From: Nectonema munidae
Taxonomy: Eukaryota; Nematomorpha; Nectonematoida; Nectonematidae
Reading direction: 5' to 3'
DNA length: 64,000 nt
NCBI GenBank assembly: GCA_030549495.1
Contig: JAUIRK010000003.1
Coordinates: forward strand, 456,001 to 520,000
Of the stretch, positions 1 to 11,000 are shown piece by piece; position 1 is the stretch's first letter; each line of letters begins with the position of its first letter. Both the position numbers and the translations under genes were made by a program. The notes beneath the pieces were generated by a model that was not told where the DNA came from, made no database searches, and saw only the letters and a program-made list of their open reading frames with translations.

Positions 1-413
1 GAAGCAATAAAAGGCGTTGAAATTCGATTAAATCGCCGCTAATAAATTGAGCCATGAGATTATTGAATGAAAAATCCTGATTTTTCTAAATATTCCTAGA
101 TTCAGTTGTTAAGTGTATGTGAATACCGTGATATCTGGCAATCCTAATTATAAGTATTCTTCTTGTTTTACCATTATCGTATAAAGATAAAAGTTTTAAC
201 GTGTAATTTGTGTTGATCATATGTGTCATCGCTTGTGTCTAGTAGACGCAATACAAACTTAGGAATTTTAGAAATAGAGCATCTATTAGTTAAATTTTTT
301 AATCAAAAAGTATAGATTCTATAGAAATCGATTTAAAATTATTATTATATCACCGATTTCCTTTATGGGCTGCTATGGCAAATAAATAATGAATCTTGAC
401 ATTGACGTCATTG

Positions 414-764
414 TTATGAATCGATGTACCACTGAAATTCTTCAACATCATCACCACGACCACCAATCATACTTAGCTGTTTCCTTCCATCCTGACACGA
501 CACACTTGCATTTATATATGTTATCCCTTTCTTCTCCCAAGGTTATATAATATTCAACATCAGACTGCAAATTGCCATCCATAAAATCATCATCAGTCAA
601 ACGAGATATTGGATAACATAGAATCAATTGTTGTTATTTGGTGTTAAACCATTTGTATTAATTGTAATCTCTTGTTTTTTCATTGCCAAAATGTTTGACA
701 TATTATTTCGCTTCTCTCTAAAAGAACTCTGAAGAACTTCAACATTCTTTTCGTTTTCATTGCT
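414..764 (-). other. unrecognised coding-like island, last exon(s) or pseudogene
   Basis: Read on the minus strand, this stretch has protein-like composition in consecutive frames. The first block contains EKNVEVLQSSFREKRNN, the second contains DGNLQSDVEYYITLGEERDN followed by a Cys-rich YKCKC, and the third contains CQDGRKQLSMIGG and ends EEFQWYIDS before a stop at 414-416. The frames overlap at their joints, which fits either a decayed gene or short exons that I cannot delimit. I do not recognise the family. Base composition is richer in G and C than the surroundings. No start codon with a clear leader is visible, so this would be the 3' end of something whose 5' part lies at higher coordinates or is lost. 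Confidence 0.35.
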
Positions 765-1041
765 TTAACGACGCCGCCGTATGCTTAAATATCCATCTGG
801 TAAGCCTCAATCTTAAGTTTTTTTTTTCTCTTTAGTACTTCACTTTGAAATTAGCAAATACATCCTACCACCATTTTAAGTAAATACTTATTGTATCAAT
901 TTCCGTTAAATTTACGCTGTATACGTATAAGCCTCATTTGATACACCATCTCTTATTTTTTAATTTCAATCAATCTTCATAGTAATTTTTGTACATCATC
1001 CCTATCTAACTAACCACTTAAATAACTAATTACTTGACCAG

Positions 1042-1195
1042 TTAGGGAGCGTGAGTAACGTTGGTTGGATACTGGCTTTTTTAATAACTCAAGGTCTTGG
1101 GTTCGATTCCGCATCAAGCCTCCTTTCCTCATAGTTCGATACAAGCGGCGTAATTGTGCCCTCTTTGAACCCCACGCTACCTTTAACTTCACCTT
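1042..1195 (+). mobile_element. tRNA-derived SINE, copy 1
   Basis: This contains a pol III B-box-like GGTTCGATTCC and a tRNA-like 3' acceptor region (CATCAAGCC). A second segment, CATAGTTCGAT, follows about 20 nt later. The same arrangement occurs at 45371-45505 with roughly 80% identity by eye, which shows that this is a dispersed family and not a single tRNA gene. The D-arm and anticodon arm are too degenerate for a functional tRNA. Confidence 0.6.
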
Positions 1196-1903
1196 TTAAC
1201 GACATAAGTAACATGGTAAATAACCAACTAACTTATTTTGAAAGTATTTTATTTTTAAGGAATTATTTATTTTTTTATTGAAAGAGTGCGCTATTTTTTT
1301 ATATAAGAAACGAGTACTTCACTCACCCTTCAATTTTATAAGCTTCCAAACACGATCAGAAGCATATTCACTAATTTTTTTGTCTTCTTATGTTTCATAA
1401 ATTTAGTATCACTTTTAGTTTTCAATTATTTCCAACTAAACAGTAAAATTTCTATCTTGTTTGAATTTCGCTTCAATTTTTAACCATGATTTAGTTCAGA
1501 TGTTTTATGTTTATACTTCAAAAAACATTTATTTAGTTTTTTCAAGCTTTTTTTTAGTTCTTTCAAATTTTTAACATGAATGAGAGAATAAAGGCAAACA
1601 GCCTTTTATTTTTAATTCCACCAAAATGCAGGACTATGATCTCTACATATTTTATGCTTGTGAGTAGACTTCCATATTAATCATTTTAATTAATTTTATT
1701 GATTTTTAAAATCATTTTTATTTAATGTTTTCTATCAAGATTGACTTTAGTAGTTTGCAATATCTTCGCAACTTAGTTCTCGTTTTTTGTTAATAAAACT
1801 TATAACTAACTAAATCATTATAATTTTATTCGCAACATCTGAAACTCCTTTGAAATATATAAATAAATGTATACACTTTCTTTTATTCCCTGTCCCATTA
1901 AAA

Positions 1904-1970
1904 TCAATTTTGCCCCTCCCTGTGATTAGTTTTGCCCCTCCCCTTGATCAGTTTTGCCCCCCCCCCCTCC
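1904..1970. repeat. three-copy C-rich tandem repeat
   Basis: Three tandem units of about 22-23 nt each start TTTTGCCCC and are separated by short AT spacers (GTGATTAG, TTGATCAG). The last unit has a run of C. On the minus strand this gives several G-runs and could form a G-quadruplex. It sits in otherwise AT-rich, gene-free sequence. Confidence 0.6.
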
Positions 1971-2029
1971 ACTGTGCTTAAAGTGGACAACGGGGCTAAT
2001 TTAAACAGGAAAGTCTTGTTCTAAAAATC

Positions 2030-2650
2030 AAATATATAGCATCCTTGGATATTTTTTTTATTTAATGTTTTTATCAAGATTTCTTTAAATAGTTGGAAAT
2101 GTTTTTATACTTTGCTTAAATTTTTGTTAATAAAACAGGGTACAAATAATTTCATTTTAATGCCATTTATAGCATATAACTTAGAAATTGGAATATCTCA
2201 TTTATATAAATTTAAAGTTTGTAGAATATTTCTTCCAAAAATTTTAAACCGTCAATTTCAATTTAAAATGGCCAAATTTAAATTCACGGCTCCATACATG
2301 TCAATTCATAAACCCATATCCTAAATAAATTTTCAAACAATTTACTTTATTGACTGAATATATGTGTAGGTGGAATATGAAGATTATATTAGATGATTCT
2401 CTCCTTTTCTATGTTACTAATCAAGTTTGGTAACATTTCGTTGCTAATTAAATTTAATTTTAAGCAACAATGCATTTCATTACAGAATAATCAATCCACC
2501 TAACCAATTCATTTGAAATAAACCAGGCTTGTTGACAATTAGTGAGATGAGAGGCTGAGAAATATCTTTTAGCTCCTAATCAATATTGCATCGGATAGTG
2601 GGGTTGTCGAATAATCTACTGTCCGATAAATGAGGTCTGACTGTATTACC
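2030..2650. repeat. dispersed or duplicated unknown repeat, copy A
   Basis: This segment is recognisably similar to 4830-5236 continued at 10743-10900. Shared landmarks in the same order are CATATAAATTTAAGGTTTGTAG-like sequence, a TTTTCTATGTTA block, CATTTCGTTGCTAA, an ACAGA-TAATCAATCC block, then CTAACCAATT and GAACCAGG-like text. It has no credible ORF. It serves as an empty-site control for the hAT insertion in copy B. Confidence 0.55.
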
Positions 2651-2884
2651 AATGAGTCCTTTAATACAACCCTTTCCCTATGGTCTTTAGAAGACAAAGA
2701 CATGTTTAACCTTCGAACACCAAATATAAAATCCGTTCAACCAAAAATTCAGTTCCCTAAATATTTACAAAAAAGATCATTTTTAGTCATGGTATAAAAC
2801 CTTCACTTGGTTAAAGTATTGCATATCTAATAGACTGTACAGATAAATTGTGACCATCCGTTTCAATAACTGGTAATTGGCAAT

Positions 2885-2938
2885 AATTGGCTTTTTATCG
2901 ATGCACGGATAGTACCGTGCATCGATAAAAAGCCAATT
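2885..2938. repeat. perfect 24-bp inverted repeat (hairpin), 6-nt loop
   Basis: The left arm 2885-2908 and right arm 2915-2938 are perfect reverse complements, separated by ATAGTA. The core TTATCGATGCACGGATAGT occurs a third time at about 2953-2972, next to the hairpin. A motif repeated in both orientations suggests ends of a small foldback or MITE-type element, or a protein-binding site. Confidence 0.8.
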
Positions 2939-3099
2939 GCATAGGAAAGACGTTTATCGATGCACGGATAGTGCAACATTACCAAATTTCGGCTTGGCGG
3001 TGAGCCAATAATTATTTAATAGTTCAGGGTCTCATTTAAAAAAAAATAAATCAACATATAATAAACTATACTGTACTAAAAAATCGACACCATTGTTTA

Positions 3100-4365
3100 T
3101 TTAAAAATTGTCTAAAGAATCCAAGTCTCAATGGGATGGATGGCATGTGCTTTGTCAATAAATTTGGCTCTGTTTTGGCTAAAGCAACTTTTATATCATT
3201 ACTCACTTACAATATGTTTCGAGATTTGTTTCAATGGCAGGTAGCATGGAAAACGCTTGCTCACACTCATATGTAGTGGCAAATCGAATCAGAGCAATCT
3301 TTGCAAGCATAGGACTCTCCTATTTTAATCGAAAAATTGGTATGAGATATTTCAGGAAAACATGTTTTGCACTTCCTCAATCATTAACCAAATCAATAAA
3401 CTGCTCTTTAATTAAGAAGTCTTTGAGGTTAGATTATTATTCGAGATCATAAACGGGTTTTTGATAAATTGATAGTATTTTTCAAATTTCTGTAGATTAA
3501 GAAAATAAATAGAAATTTATTGACCTGCTACACGGTGTTTTATGGCCTCCAGGAAATCGAGCAAAATACCCCATAAAGCAATTCATATATTCAAATATGT
3601 TCACTAAAAATGATAGAAATATGCTAAAACAGACCTCAGAAATTTCTACATGCATGTCGTCTAGTTTGCTTTCCAGAAATTGCTGCATTTCTTTCGATAG
3701 TAAGTCGCTTGGAAAATTTTCCTTTGGAAAGCCACTTCACGTTTGAGTGCAGCAAGAGTTTTTCAAATTGAAAATAAACAGGATTTGAAGCAGCTTTAAT
3801 GAAATACACTGTTTAATGACTTCATTGAAAACATTTTTCAGCTCATCGGGTATGGTTTTATGGCTCGGCACATTACATCTGCACATTTTTACATAGCCAG
3901 ATTCCGACTTAATTCCATGTGCTGTAAAAAAATGTATCACTTTGTCAAATGTTTCTCTTACAGTTGTTCTATTGCTGAGTTTTGCAAAATAAAAAATTGT
4001 CTTCGAGATTCTTGTCATATACATATTGTACGCAAACGCAAGGGTGAGACAAGTTTGCAGCATCCATCGTTTCATCAATCTGAACAAAAAAGTTGAAAAT
4101 CGAATTCCCAATCAATAAAACCACGTCTGACATGTCATCAGAATTCAGATGTTATTTATCAAACATGAATTTGTGAAATCGTTCAGCCAATATTTTTGTT
4201 TACCGAACTCTAGTGCTTCACTGCCAGCGCAAGCTTCACTTGACAGGCTTTAAAAAAGTGGATGCTAACACTTCAGAACACAGAAGACATTTATATTCCT
4301 TTTCCCCACCAGACGTTAATGAAGTAAAACGAAATTTCAAGTGAGAGTCGTCATATTTCATTTTT
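3100..4365 (-). pseudogene. decayed hAT transposase (ZBED5/SCAND3-like)
   Basis: Minus-strand pieces line up in the order expected for the ZBED5-like hAT family. A BED-finger start contains MKYDDSHLKFRFTSL and EYKCLLCSEVL (about 4240-4365). A middle part contains PDELKNVFNEVIKQC (about 3800-3870) and FLESKLDDMHVEI (about 3650-3690). The hAT C-terminal dimerisation segment reads TTYECEQAFSML (about 3240-3290), then KVALAKTEPNLL (about 3150-3195). The pieces lie in several frames with stops between them, so the gene is dead. Terminal repeats are not certain: GTGACCCCTG at 4806-4815 could be one end and CAGGGTCTC near 3024 the other, but I see no matching 8-bp target duplication. Confidence 0.75.
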
Positions 4366-4829
4366 TAGACATTAAGAAAATTTCACATTTACAAATTATG
4401 CCTGAAAAGCAATAAAAGAAAAATATAGTACTCAATTCAAAGACTAGCAGCTTATTGGTTCTTTTAAATGTGATTTATTGGAAAAATGGCAAATGACCCG
4501 ATATGGGTGCAATATTTTAAGAAAAAAACGATTCACTCAGTGCCTCTTCTCAATCCCAATGAAACTTCTTCGCAGCACACGAACTTGAAAAGCACTGAGC
4601 TAGAAGGTTGTTGCAATCAGAATTTCAAACAAGGTAATTTGACTTCATAAAATCTGTGCAGTTGTGGTGGGATTGAGAGCTTACAATGCAAGTATAATGT
4701 CGGGTAATAATGGTGGTGTGTGTTCATAGGACAAACAATTTTTTATAATAATTTTGAAAATTATAAAAAAAAAAAGTTTCATCCCTGTCCTCAAATTTTG
4801 AGGATGTGACCCCTGAATAAAAGTATCCT

Positions 4830-5236
4830 AAGATAACTTATTTATTGTCTGCTCTTTATTGGATCTAATGCGTTAATTTGTATATAGTTTATTTTGCACT
4901 TATATTATTTTCTGTACAAACAATTTTACTATGCTGCATTTATCACGTTTCACTTGGGAGATGGAATAATAGTTCATTCATATAAATTTAAGGTTTGTAG
5001 CAAATTTTCTTCCTCAAATTTTGGGCATTTCTTTTTAAATTGGCCAAATTTAACAAATTACTTTACAACTGAATATATGTGTAGGTGTAGCAATAATATG
5101 ACGATTATATAACATGATTCTTTTCTTTTCTATGTTAGTAATCTAACTTGCTAACATTTCGTTGCTAAAATTGTTAGCATTTATCATTTTTTAAGTGGCA
5201 AAGTGTCTGATTACAGAGTAATCAATCCCTCTAACC
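4830..5236. repeat. dispersed or duplicated unknown repeat, copy B (left part)
   Basis: Left part of the second copy of the 2030-2650 repeat. It is interrupted at 5237 by a hAT element and resumes at 10743. The flanking CTCTAACC (5229-5236) and TTCTAACC (10743-10750) match the single CACCTAACC in copy A, as expected if the hAT duplicated 8 bp on insertion. Confidence 0.6.
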
Positions 5237-6755
5237 CAGGGGTTCCCAACCCTGGGGTCTCCAAATATTTTTCTTGGGGTCACCAAGACCTCAAAATAAA
5301 AACATTGTCAACTAAGAGTTTTTAAGGATATACATACAGTCACATATTGGTAAATCAATTTTAATTTTCATATCTTTTAAAGAAAGACATGGGGAGAGAA
5401 GAAAAAAAGCTGTCAAATAACCATTGATTTATTAAAACCTCAGCAAAATTGTGACAGTATCTCTAGTTAAACTTATAACTTTGGTTCTATATTATATACT
5501 CGTTTGAAAATTAATAAATATATACAGTTTTGAACACATAACACTTTATAGTTTTAATTTTTTCACAATCATGATTACTTTTTGGGAAATGTCAATCAAA
5601 ATTTTGATTGATGAGAAATATATCTAATATAATATACCTTCAAATTTTACATGAAATATACACATTCATCACGTCAAATCAACAAAGCCAATTTCATCTG
5701 ACTACGAGAACATTCATTCAAATTTTACATGAAATACACACATTTTTATAACAAATCAACAATGCCAATTCCAATCATAGATTGTTTTTGGATTTAGAAT
5801 TTGAAAATACTTGTAAACGTGAATCAAATTTGCAAAGCAGGTGTTTTACACATATGTACCCATTTTCAAGTAAGGAATCTAACAATGATGTTTATTTTTT
5901 ATAAAAATTAATCATACCTGTCAAAAAATGAATGACATATGACACTTCAACTAAAATAAAGGACTTCATGATTAAATAGTTATAAGTATCTATATATGTA
6001 ATTTATTTGTCACAGAACAAATAGAATTATAAGTAGGCAAAAAAAGAAAATATAACTGAAAATGATATAGAACTAAAAACGGGATTTTATACTGAATTCA
6101 ATGAGGTGATTTTTTTTAATGAAATTAATTAAATACAAAACAAGTACTCTGTAGAGTCATATTTTGATGCGCATCATTTTATTTGAAGGAGAAAGACAGT
6201 TCGTTTATACCATTCACTCTATAATATCTCGAAACAAGCTGAATCGGTCAATTTAAATAAGTTTTGTGCTTGACCATTTTGAGAAAGTTTTATACGTATA
6301 ATCAAACAATATACAAATGAACGAAGATGATAAAGTTGAAACATAATTTATTTATAATAAAAATTTGATCGTTTTTTTTTTATATCTAATCATTTATTAA
6401 AAATGCTTTTTTTAAGGGGTGCCATTTCATTGCCCAGTCAACAACCTTAGGGGGTGGGACTTGGGGATGTAAAAAAATTCCCCTTCTAGTTTCATCCAAA
6501 AAATGGGATCAGTGATAGAGTGTGTGCTCGGTTGGAGCACCCGAAATATTAGTGCACGTCAGGGTTTAACAACTGCCAGAGTAAAACAACTCAACCCCAC
6601 ACTGATAGCGACTCATTGCCTCCCTCGCCGAGAAAACCTTGCTTCTCGATAAAAGCCACTTCAGCTTACCACTTTTATAGATGTTATTTAATAGTAAAAT
6701 GAATTAAATCATCAGCATTGAATACAAGGCTGTTTAGTCAAAAAGTGCTCTGATA

Positions 6756-7240
6756 TTGGATCCGAATATGAACGCCAGCTTTACTATTCTTCTGTCAGGA
6801 GGCTATCACGAGGAAAAGTGCTTCATTCTGAGTGGAGAGCTGCATGAGAATACAAATGTTTGCGAAGACCCTTCGATATCCAAGCCAAGGATCTTTCAGA
6901 AGAAGTCTTCTAACCATAATCTTGAAGAGAAGTTTATAGAGATCCAGCATGAGGAAACTCTTTGTTTTAACTTTCAGTGACAAGCTCTAAGTGCGTTCTG
7001 GACTGCTGTGAAAAAAAGAAACCAGTCCTGAGATTTGAGGCTGTGAAAGTGTTATAGCCTTTCGCTACAACCTCTTTGTTTGAATCACGATTTGCAGCTC
7101 TGACTGCCATCAAAACTAAAAGCTAAGGTTGAAGCTTTGGCTGGAACCGAAACATGATTTGAAGGTAGCACTTTTAAAGACTGAACCACGAATAGAGAAA
7201 CTTGGCAACATGGTTCAAGCCGAAGGCTCCAATTAAAATT
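6756..7240 (+). pseudogene. hAT transposase C-terminal remnant
   Basis: An open stretch starting at 6756 ends with HNLEEKFIEIQHEETL and is followed, after stops and frame changes, by TTSLFESRFAALTAIKTK and LKVALLKTEPRIEKLGNM. This order is typical of hAT transposases near the C-terminus, where the consensus is close to TTYLCExGFSAxTAxKTK. Several inactivating changes are present, so it is non-functional. It belongs to the 5237-10742 element. Confidence 0.6.
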
Positions 7241-7939
7241 AATTTACCATTTCACACATTAAGCTTGTTTTTTTAACCCTCGCAAGACAGGCATGGCTTT
7301 TTACTCCACGCTATTTTTCAATGATGAAATTCGTGTAGAAAAATATATCTGACCCCATCAAAAAACAACATGTAAATTTTTTTCTTCGTTTCATCTAAAT
7401 TATTTGAAAATAAAAAATATCATCATATGTGTTGTTTTTGAAATTTTGGTCGTTTTGTTACTTCGTGGTGAATTTGTAGATGGCGTTAATTTTGATATTT
7501 TGATCGAAATTTCAATTAACAGAAGCTTATACACTCAATGGTATGTTTTTCAATAAAAATAATAAATATTATAAACTATAATAATAAATTCTTTGTATTT
7601 CTTAAAAAAATTTTACATACGAACCATTTGCAATACTCAACAAGTATCATCGGCGTCAACTTTGAGGAGAAATAAAAGGATAAACTACAAACGGATATCA
7701 AGGTCGAATTTTAGTGAAATTATAATTGAAAAATGTTGACAAAATAATGAGGACGGGTAAGGAACTAACAAAATTAGTTTGGCGACAATTCTGAACGATC
7801 TTTTATATAATGCTATATAAAAACTATAAATTAACAATTATACTATCACAAAACAGGATTTTATTATAAAAAATGAAATTTTATAACTAATATTTCAATA
7901 AAAACATTATAAAAAAAATTGTGAATCTTAAAAAAAATT

Positions 7940-9500
7940 TCATTTACAATTTGAACAAATGTAATAGGTATGTTTTTTACATATATGTTTTTTGCACGCA
8001 TCACACTTTCTCGTACCTCTGGTTCTAGATTGCTTCGAATCCAAATAACAAAATCCTCTACTACTCTGTGTTTCGCTAGGCAACTCTTGATCCTCGAATC
8101 CGCAAAAATTCAGTAAACTGCGAATACGGAAAGGGGTGTCCACGCTGTTTGCCCGCAGTAGCATTGACCTTTGGCAGAGCTCTAAAGAAAGATCTCATGA
8201 AAAATTTTCTACCCCCTTTTTTCGTACTTGGAAATTTTTCTGGGCAATTATGTTTTACTATTATCCAGCTATTGTGCACGGCTATATCTAAGTAATTAGT
8301 AAAAATAGCCATGGTCCACCTTCTTGAAGATCTATAAGTAGAATATGACCTGAGCATTTGGTTGGTTTTATCTACTTCTCCCTTGAATTGATTATACAAA
8401 ATAATTGTCTCGGGTTTACCTTTATCACCAACTAATTCAATCTCACTCAAATGTTGGCTAGGCATAACATACACTACTTTAAAATTTCGCTGTGCATGTT
8501 TCAGAGGAATGTAAGTAGTAAGTGAACAGTAATTTGTATATAAAAATTTTTATTCAGTTTCAACAAGGCCTAGTTGTTGTAAGTTTTTAGGTCTGAAAAT
8601 ATGGGGTATGAAAACGCCGTTTGACCTGAGTGTCCCGCATATTGTAATGCCCCTGGAAGTTGCCCATACACATAAATCGTGTGAAGTAAAAAATCTGTCC
8701 GTAATAACTCGACATCCTAAAGGTATATTAGAACCAGTAACTAACCTTTTGACAATGTTAGTACCCCCAAAATAGCTTTTATCGCTTAACCCAGAAATAT
8801 AAATCTGTTTTCAGTATGTAAAGAGACCTAGCATATGTACAGTGATATACCTTAATTCCGTATCGACCAGGCTTAGAAGGATCATACATTTTGATTCTAC
8901 AATTACCTCTAAATTTGACAAGTTGTTCATCAATTGTCACATAATCTTTGAGGAACGAAAAAATATGAGCAATTAGAATAAAAAAAGTCGTGCATATATC
9001 TTATAGCAGATATTTTGTCATTTTTATCAAAACAAATGAAAGAGTGGATAAGCATAAACATGTTTCGTGTCATAGAAGCTCTGAGAAAAGGTTCGTCATT
9101 CTTTTCATTGAACAAGTATTTCATATTGATATATTGGTTTTTTGATTGTCCCATATGTATTAAACATCCAAAATATGCCATGAGATCAGAAAGTTGAAAC
9201 TTTTCAAAAGTAGAACGCAAAAATTCATATTTAGGAGATTCCAGACTAAAAATTTATTTACATAGCAAAAAATAATATAAAAAACAACAAAACTTACGAA
9301 AAGTTTTGACGCATTTTCTCTTTAGTGCCGTTGAAAATATGCAAAAAAACTTTTGTGGTAAAAAACAGTTCAAAAATTTCAAGAGAACCACTAAGATGAA
9401 GCACTGCTTGCAGGACCAGGTGGACTTTGATATACATTTCTAATATTTTGGTTGAAAGGACGGCCCTGATTTGATCTAGAAGAATCCCAAAAATACTCAG
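7940..9500 (-). pseudogene. piggyBac transposase (DDE_Tnp_1_7), decayed
   Basis: Read on the minus strand in order: NTEYFWDSSRSNQGRPF and SLEIFELFFTTKVFLHIF; a likely 52-nt intron (9246-9297, GTAAGT...TTTTTAG); FQLSDLMAYFGCLIHMGQ; TIDEQLVKFRGNCRIKMY with PSKPGRYGIKVY (first catalytic Asp); a second block with TDRFFTSHDL and GTLRSNG (second Asp); and GEVDKTNQM with RSSRRWTMAIF (third Asp). A C-terminal Cys-rich finger (CDACKKH...CSNCK) ends at the stop 7940-7942. All three catalytic Asp of the family are readable. At least one stop (after PGPASSASS) and frame breaks in the central part inactivate it. The 8076-8474 and 8930-9220 segments remain open. Confidence 0.8.
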
Positions 9501-9514
9501 TATTATCTGGTATT

Positions 9515-9796
9515 ATGAGTGAACCGCAAACTAAATCTTATTCAGAAGCAGATGTTGAATCCATTTCAGAAAATGAGGTACTTGTGGTCTCACTAGAAGA
9601 AGAAGAAGAACCCAGAGAACTCATGGAAAAAAGTAAGTTTGAAAAACAAACTTTGATTGGAAGGAAAATCTGGATGGAGAAAGAAGTTAATTTTTATTCC
9701 AAAGGAAGTTCAAGTGAAATAAATCAATATAAGAAACACTATCTTTTTCACAGTAGAAAGAAGTTTCAGATTTTCATCGATAAAAATGAAAAGTAA
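9515..9796 (+). CDS. small acidic ORF inside the piggyBac element, doubtful
   Basis: A 93-residue plus-strand ORF starts with a true ATG. It is acidic at first (YSEADVESISENE, then a run of five Glu) and basic later. A donor-like AAAAGTAAGTTTG lies in the middle at about 9630. The acidic start resembles the disordered N-terminus of piggyBac transposases but is on the strand opposite to the transposase body. It could be an inverted first exon, a separate small ORF of the element, or chance. I do not assign a function. Confidence 0.25.
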   Translation: MSEPQTKSYSEADVESISENEVLVVSLEEEEEPRELMEKSKFEKQTLIGRKIWMEKEVNFYSKGSSSEINQYKKHYLFHSRKKFQIFIDKNEK

Positions 9797-10742
9797 TAAA
9801 ATCAATAAACCACTATATATATTTTTTTATATTTCTCCATTTGCTGCGAGCTATCAAATAACCAAGAAAAGTATATGGTAGATATCACGCCATATGATCT
9901 CTTTACTTTTTTATTGTTAATATGATGGCTCAATACACCATTCATGCACAGATCACATAGGCTAGCTTATAAATAGCAGGTTCCCACGTTGTCTGTATCT
10001 GGTAAATGATTGACTTGTATGATTGATTGTTATTGTGTAATTGATAAATCTTTGTATACGACCATATAGAAAAAGCATGATACATGGCAATTTATACTCA
10101 CACCAGCAAATTTTTTAGTTTCAAAGTTTTTGTGAGAGTAATCCAGGGAATGAAGAAAAAACCAGTTATATACAGTTAAAATAACATTTCAACTTGTGGA
10201 TTAACGCCATTCAAAAAATGAAAAAATTTATATAATTTTTTCATACAAAAATATTTTCATATTTTTTATATTTTTATAGGAAATTTTTTTAAATTAATAT
10301 CATTAGTCAAAAATTAAACGCTCTTAACATCAATTATCTTTCTCTAATTTAATTTAAGCTCATTTAAATCAACATTCATGCTGTTTTTCTTTTGCTATGT
10401 AAAAAAAAGAGATAAAAGAATCAAGTGGAGTAAGTTTAATATACCTGGTCTTGCGAGGGAAGAATGTGTCAGAATATTATTCCAGAAGTGGTTGTTTTAA
10501 TTAATGTCAAGTTTTAAATTCATCATGCTGTGAATATAATAAAATTTAATGATAATTTTGTCTTTTTCATGATCTTAAAGTACCTCTCTTCTAGATATAT
10601 TCATTACAATTGGCGTCCCTTATTTTTACAGCTAGCTAATCATATGTAGTTTTAATAAAGTATATGCAACTAAATTAGTAGGGTCCTGTCATATTTTGAG
10701 AATTATAATTGGGGGTGCCTAAAAAAAGGTTGGGAACCACTG

Positions 10743-10900
10743 TTCTAACCAATTAATCTGATATGAACCAGGGCCAGCCACAATTGGTGAGAAGAGAGGT
10801 TGGGAAAAATCTCTGGGCTCAGTTGTAATTAATCTTTATCGTGTGGTAAATTCACAATATTTAAAAAATCGACCACTTTTGTTGAGAATCTGGTAAAGAG
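10743..10900. repeat. dispersed unknown repeat, copy B (right part)
   Basis: Resumes the 2030-2650-like repeat after the hAT insertion (CTAACCAATT, GAACCAGG, GAGAAGAGAGG). It ends just before the first Ig-coding sequence, so this repeat forms the immediate upstream flank of the giant gene. Confidence 0.5.
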
Positions 10901-10927
10901 ATGTACATATTTTAAGTAAAATCTGCA

Positions 10928-11000
10928 ATGGAAGAAAGATCAATTAAAAATGCTGTCATTACATCCCAGCAAGAAGTTAAATTCAAGGTTAAAGTAGAAG
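10928..11000 (+). CDS. candidate first coding exon of the Ig gene
   Basis: ATG at 10928-10930 has G at -3 and G at +4. An in-frame TAA lies just upstream. It opens MEERSIKN and runs directly into AVITSQQEVKFKVKVE, the last third of the standard Ig module. The exon ends in the usual GTAGAAG/GTAATTG donor at 11000. It has 73 nt, so it leaves phase 1 and joins the first array exon in frame. Homology with array units begins at about 10951; the preceding 23 nt are unrelated. Either this is a genuine start made from a truncated unit, or it is a dead edge of the array with the true start further upstream. Confidence 0.45.

Larger units (their letters stand above)
7277..10459 (-). mobile_element. piggyBac-family element inserted into the hAT
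   Basis: The left end is TTAA (7273-7276) followed by CCCTCGCAAGACAGGC. The right end is the near-complement CCTGGTCTTGCGAGGG ending at 10459. CCCT next to TTAA is the piggyBac signature. The right TTAA is no longer intact (AAGA). The element is about 3.2 kb and carries a minus-strand transposase remnant at 7940-9500. Confidence 0.8.
5237..10742 (+). mobile_element. hAT element with a nested piggyBac
   Basis: The ends are inverted repeats: CAGGGGTTCCCAACC at 5237 and GGTTGGGAACCACTG ending 10742. They are flanked by an 8-bp target duplication matching at 7 of 8 positions. Plus-strand remains of the transposase C-terminus lie at about 6900-7240: an EIQHEETL region, then a PFATT-like segment, SRFAALTAIKTK, and LKVALLKTEPRIEKLGNM. 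These match the hAT family's final dimerisation domain. The middle is interrupted by a piggyBac element at 7277. Removing that element leaves about 2.3 kb, short for an autonomous hAT, so it was already deleted or decayed. Confidence 0.75.

Noticed and set aside
1010-1192. 60-codon minus-strand ORF
   Set aside because: Lies across the tRNA-derived SINE, whose second copy does not preserve the frame.
1042-1195. Functional tRNA gene
   Set aside because: The T-arm is recognisable but the D-arm and anticodon arm are degenerate, and a second diverged copy indicates a SINE.
3860-4096. 78-codon plus-strand ORF
   Set aside because: Antisense to the hAT transposase remnant.
3024-4815. Terminal repeats for the first hAT remnant
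   Set aside because: CAGGGTCTC and GTGACCCCTG could be ends, but the flanking 8-mers do not match, so I did not extend the element.
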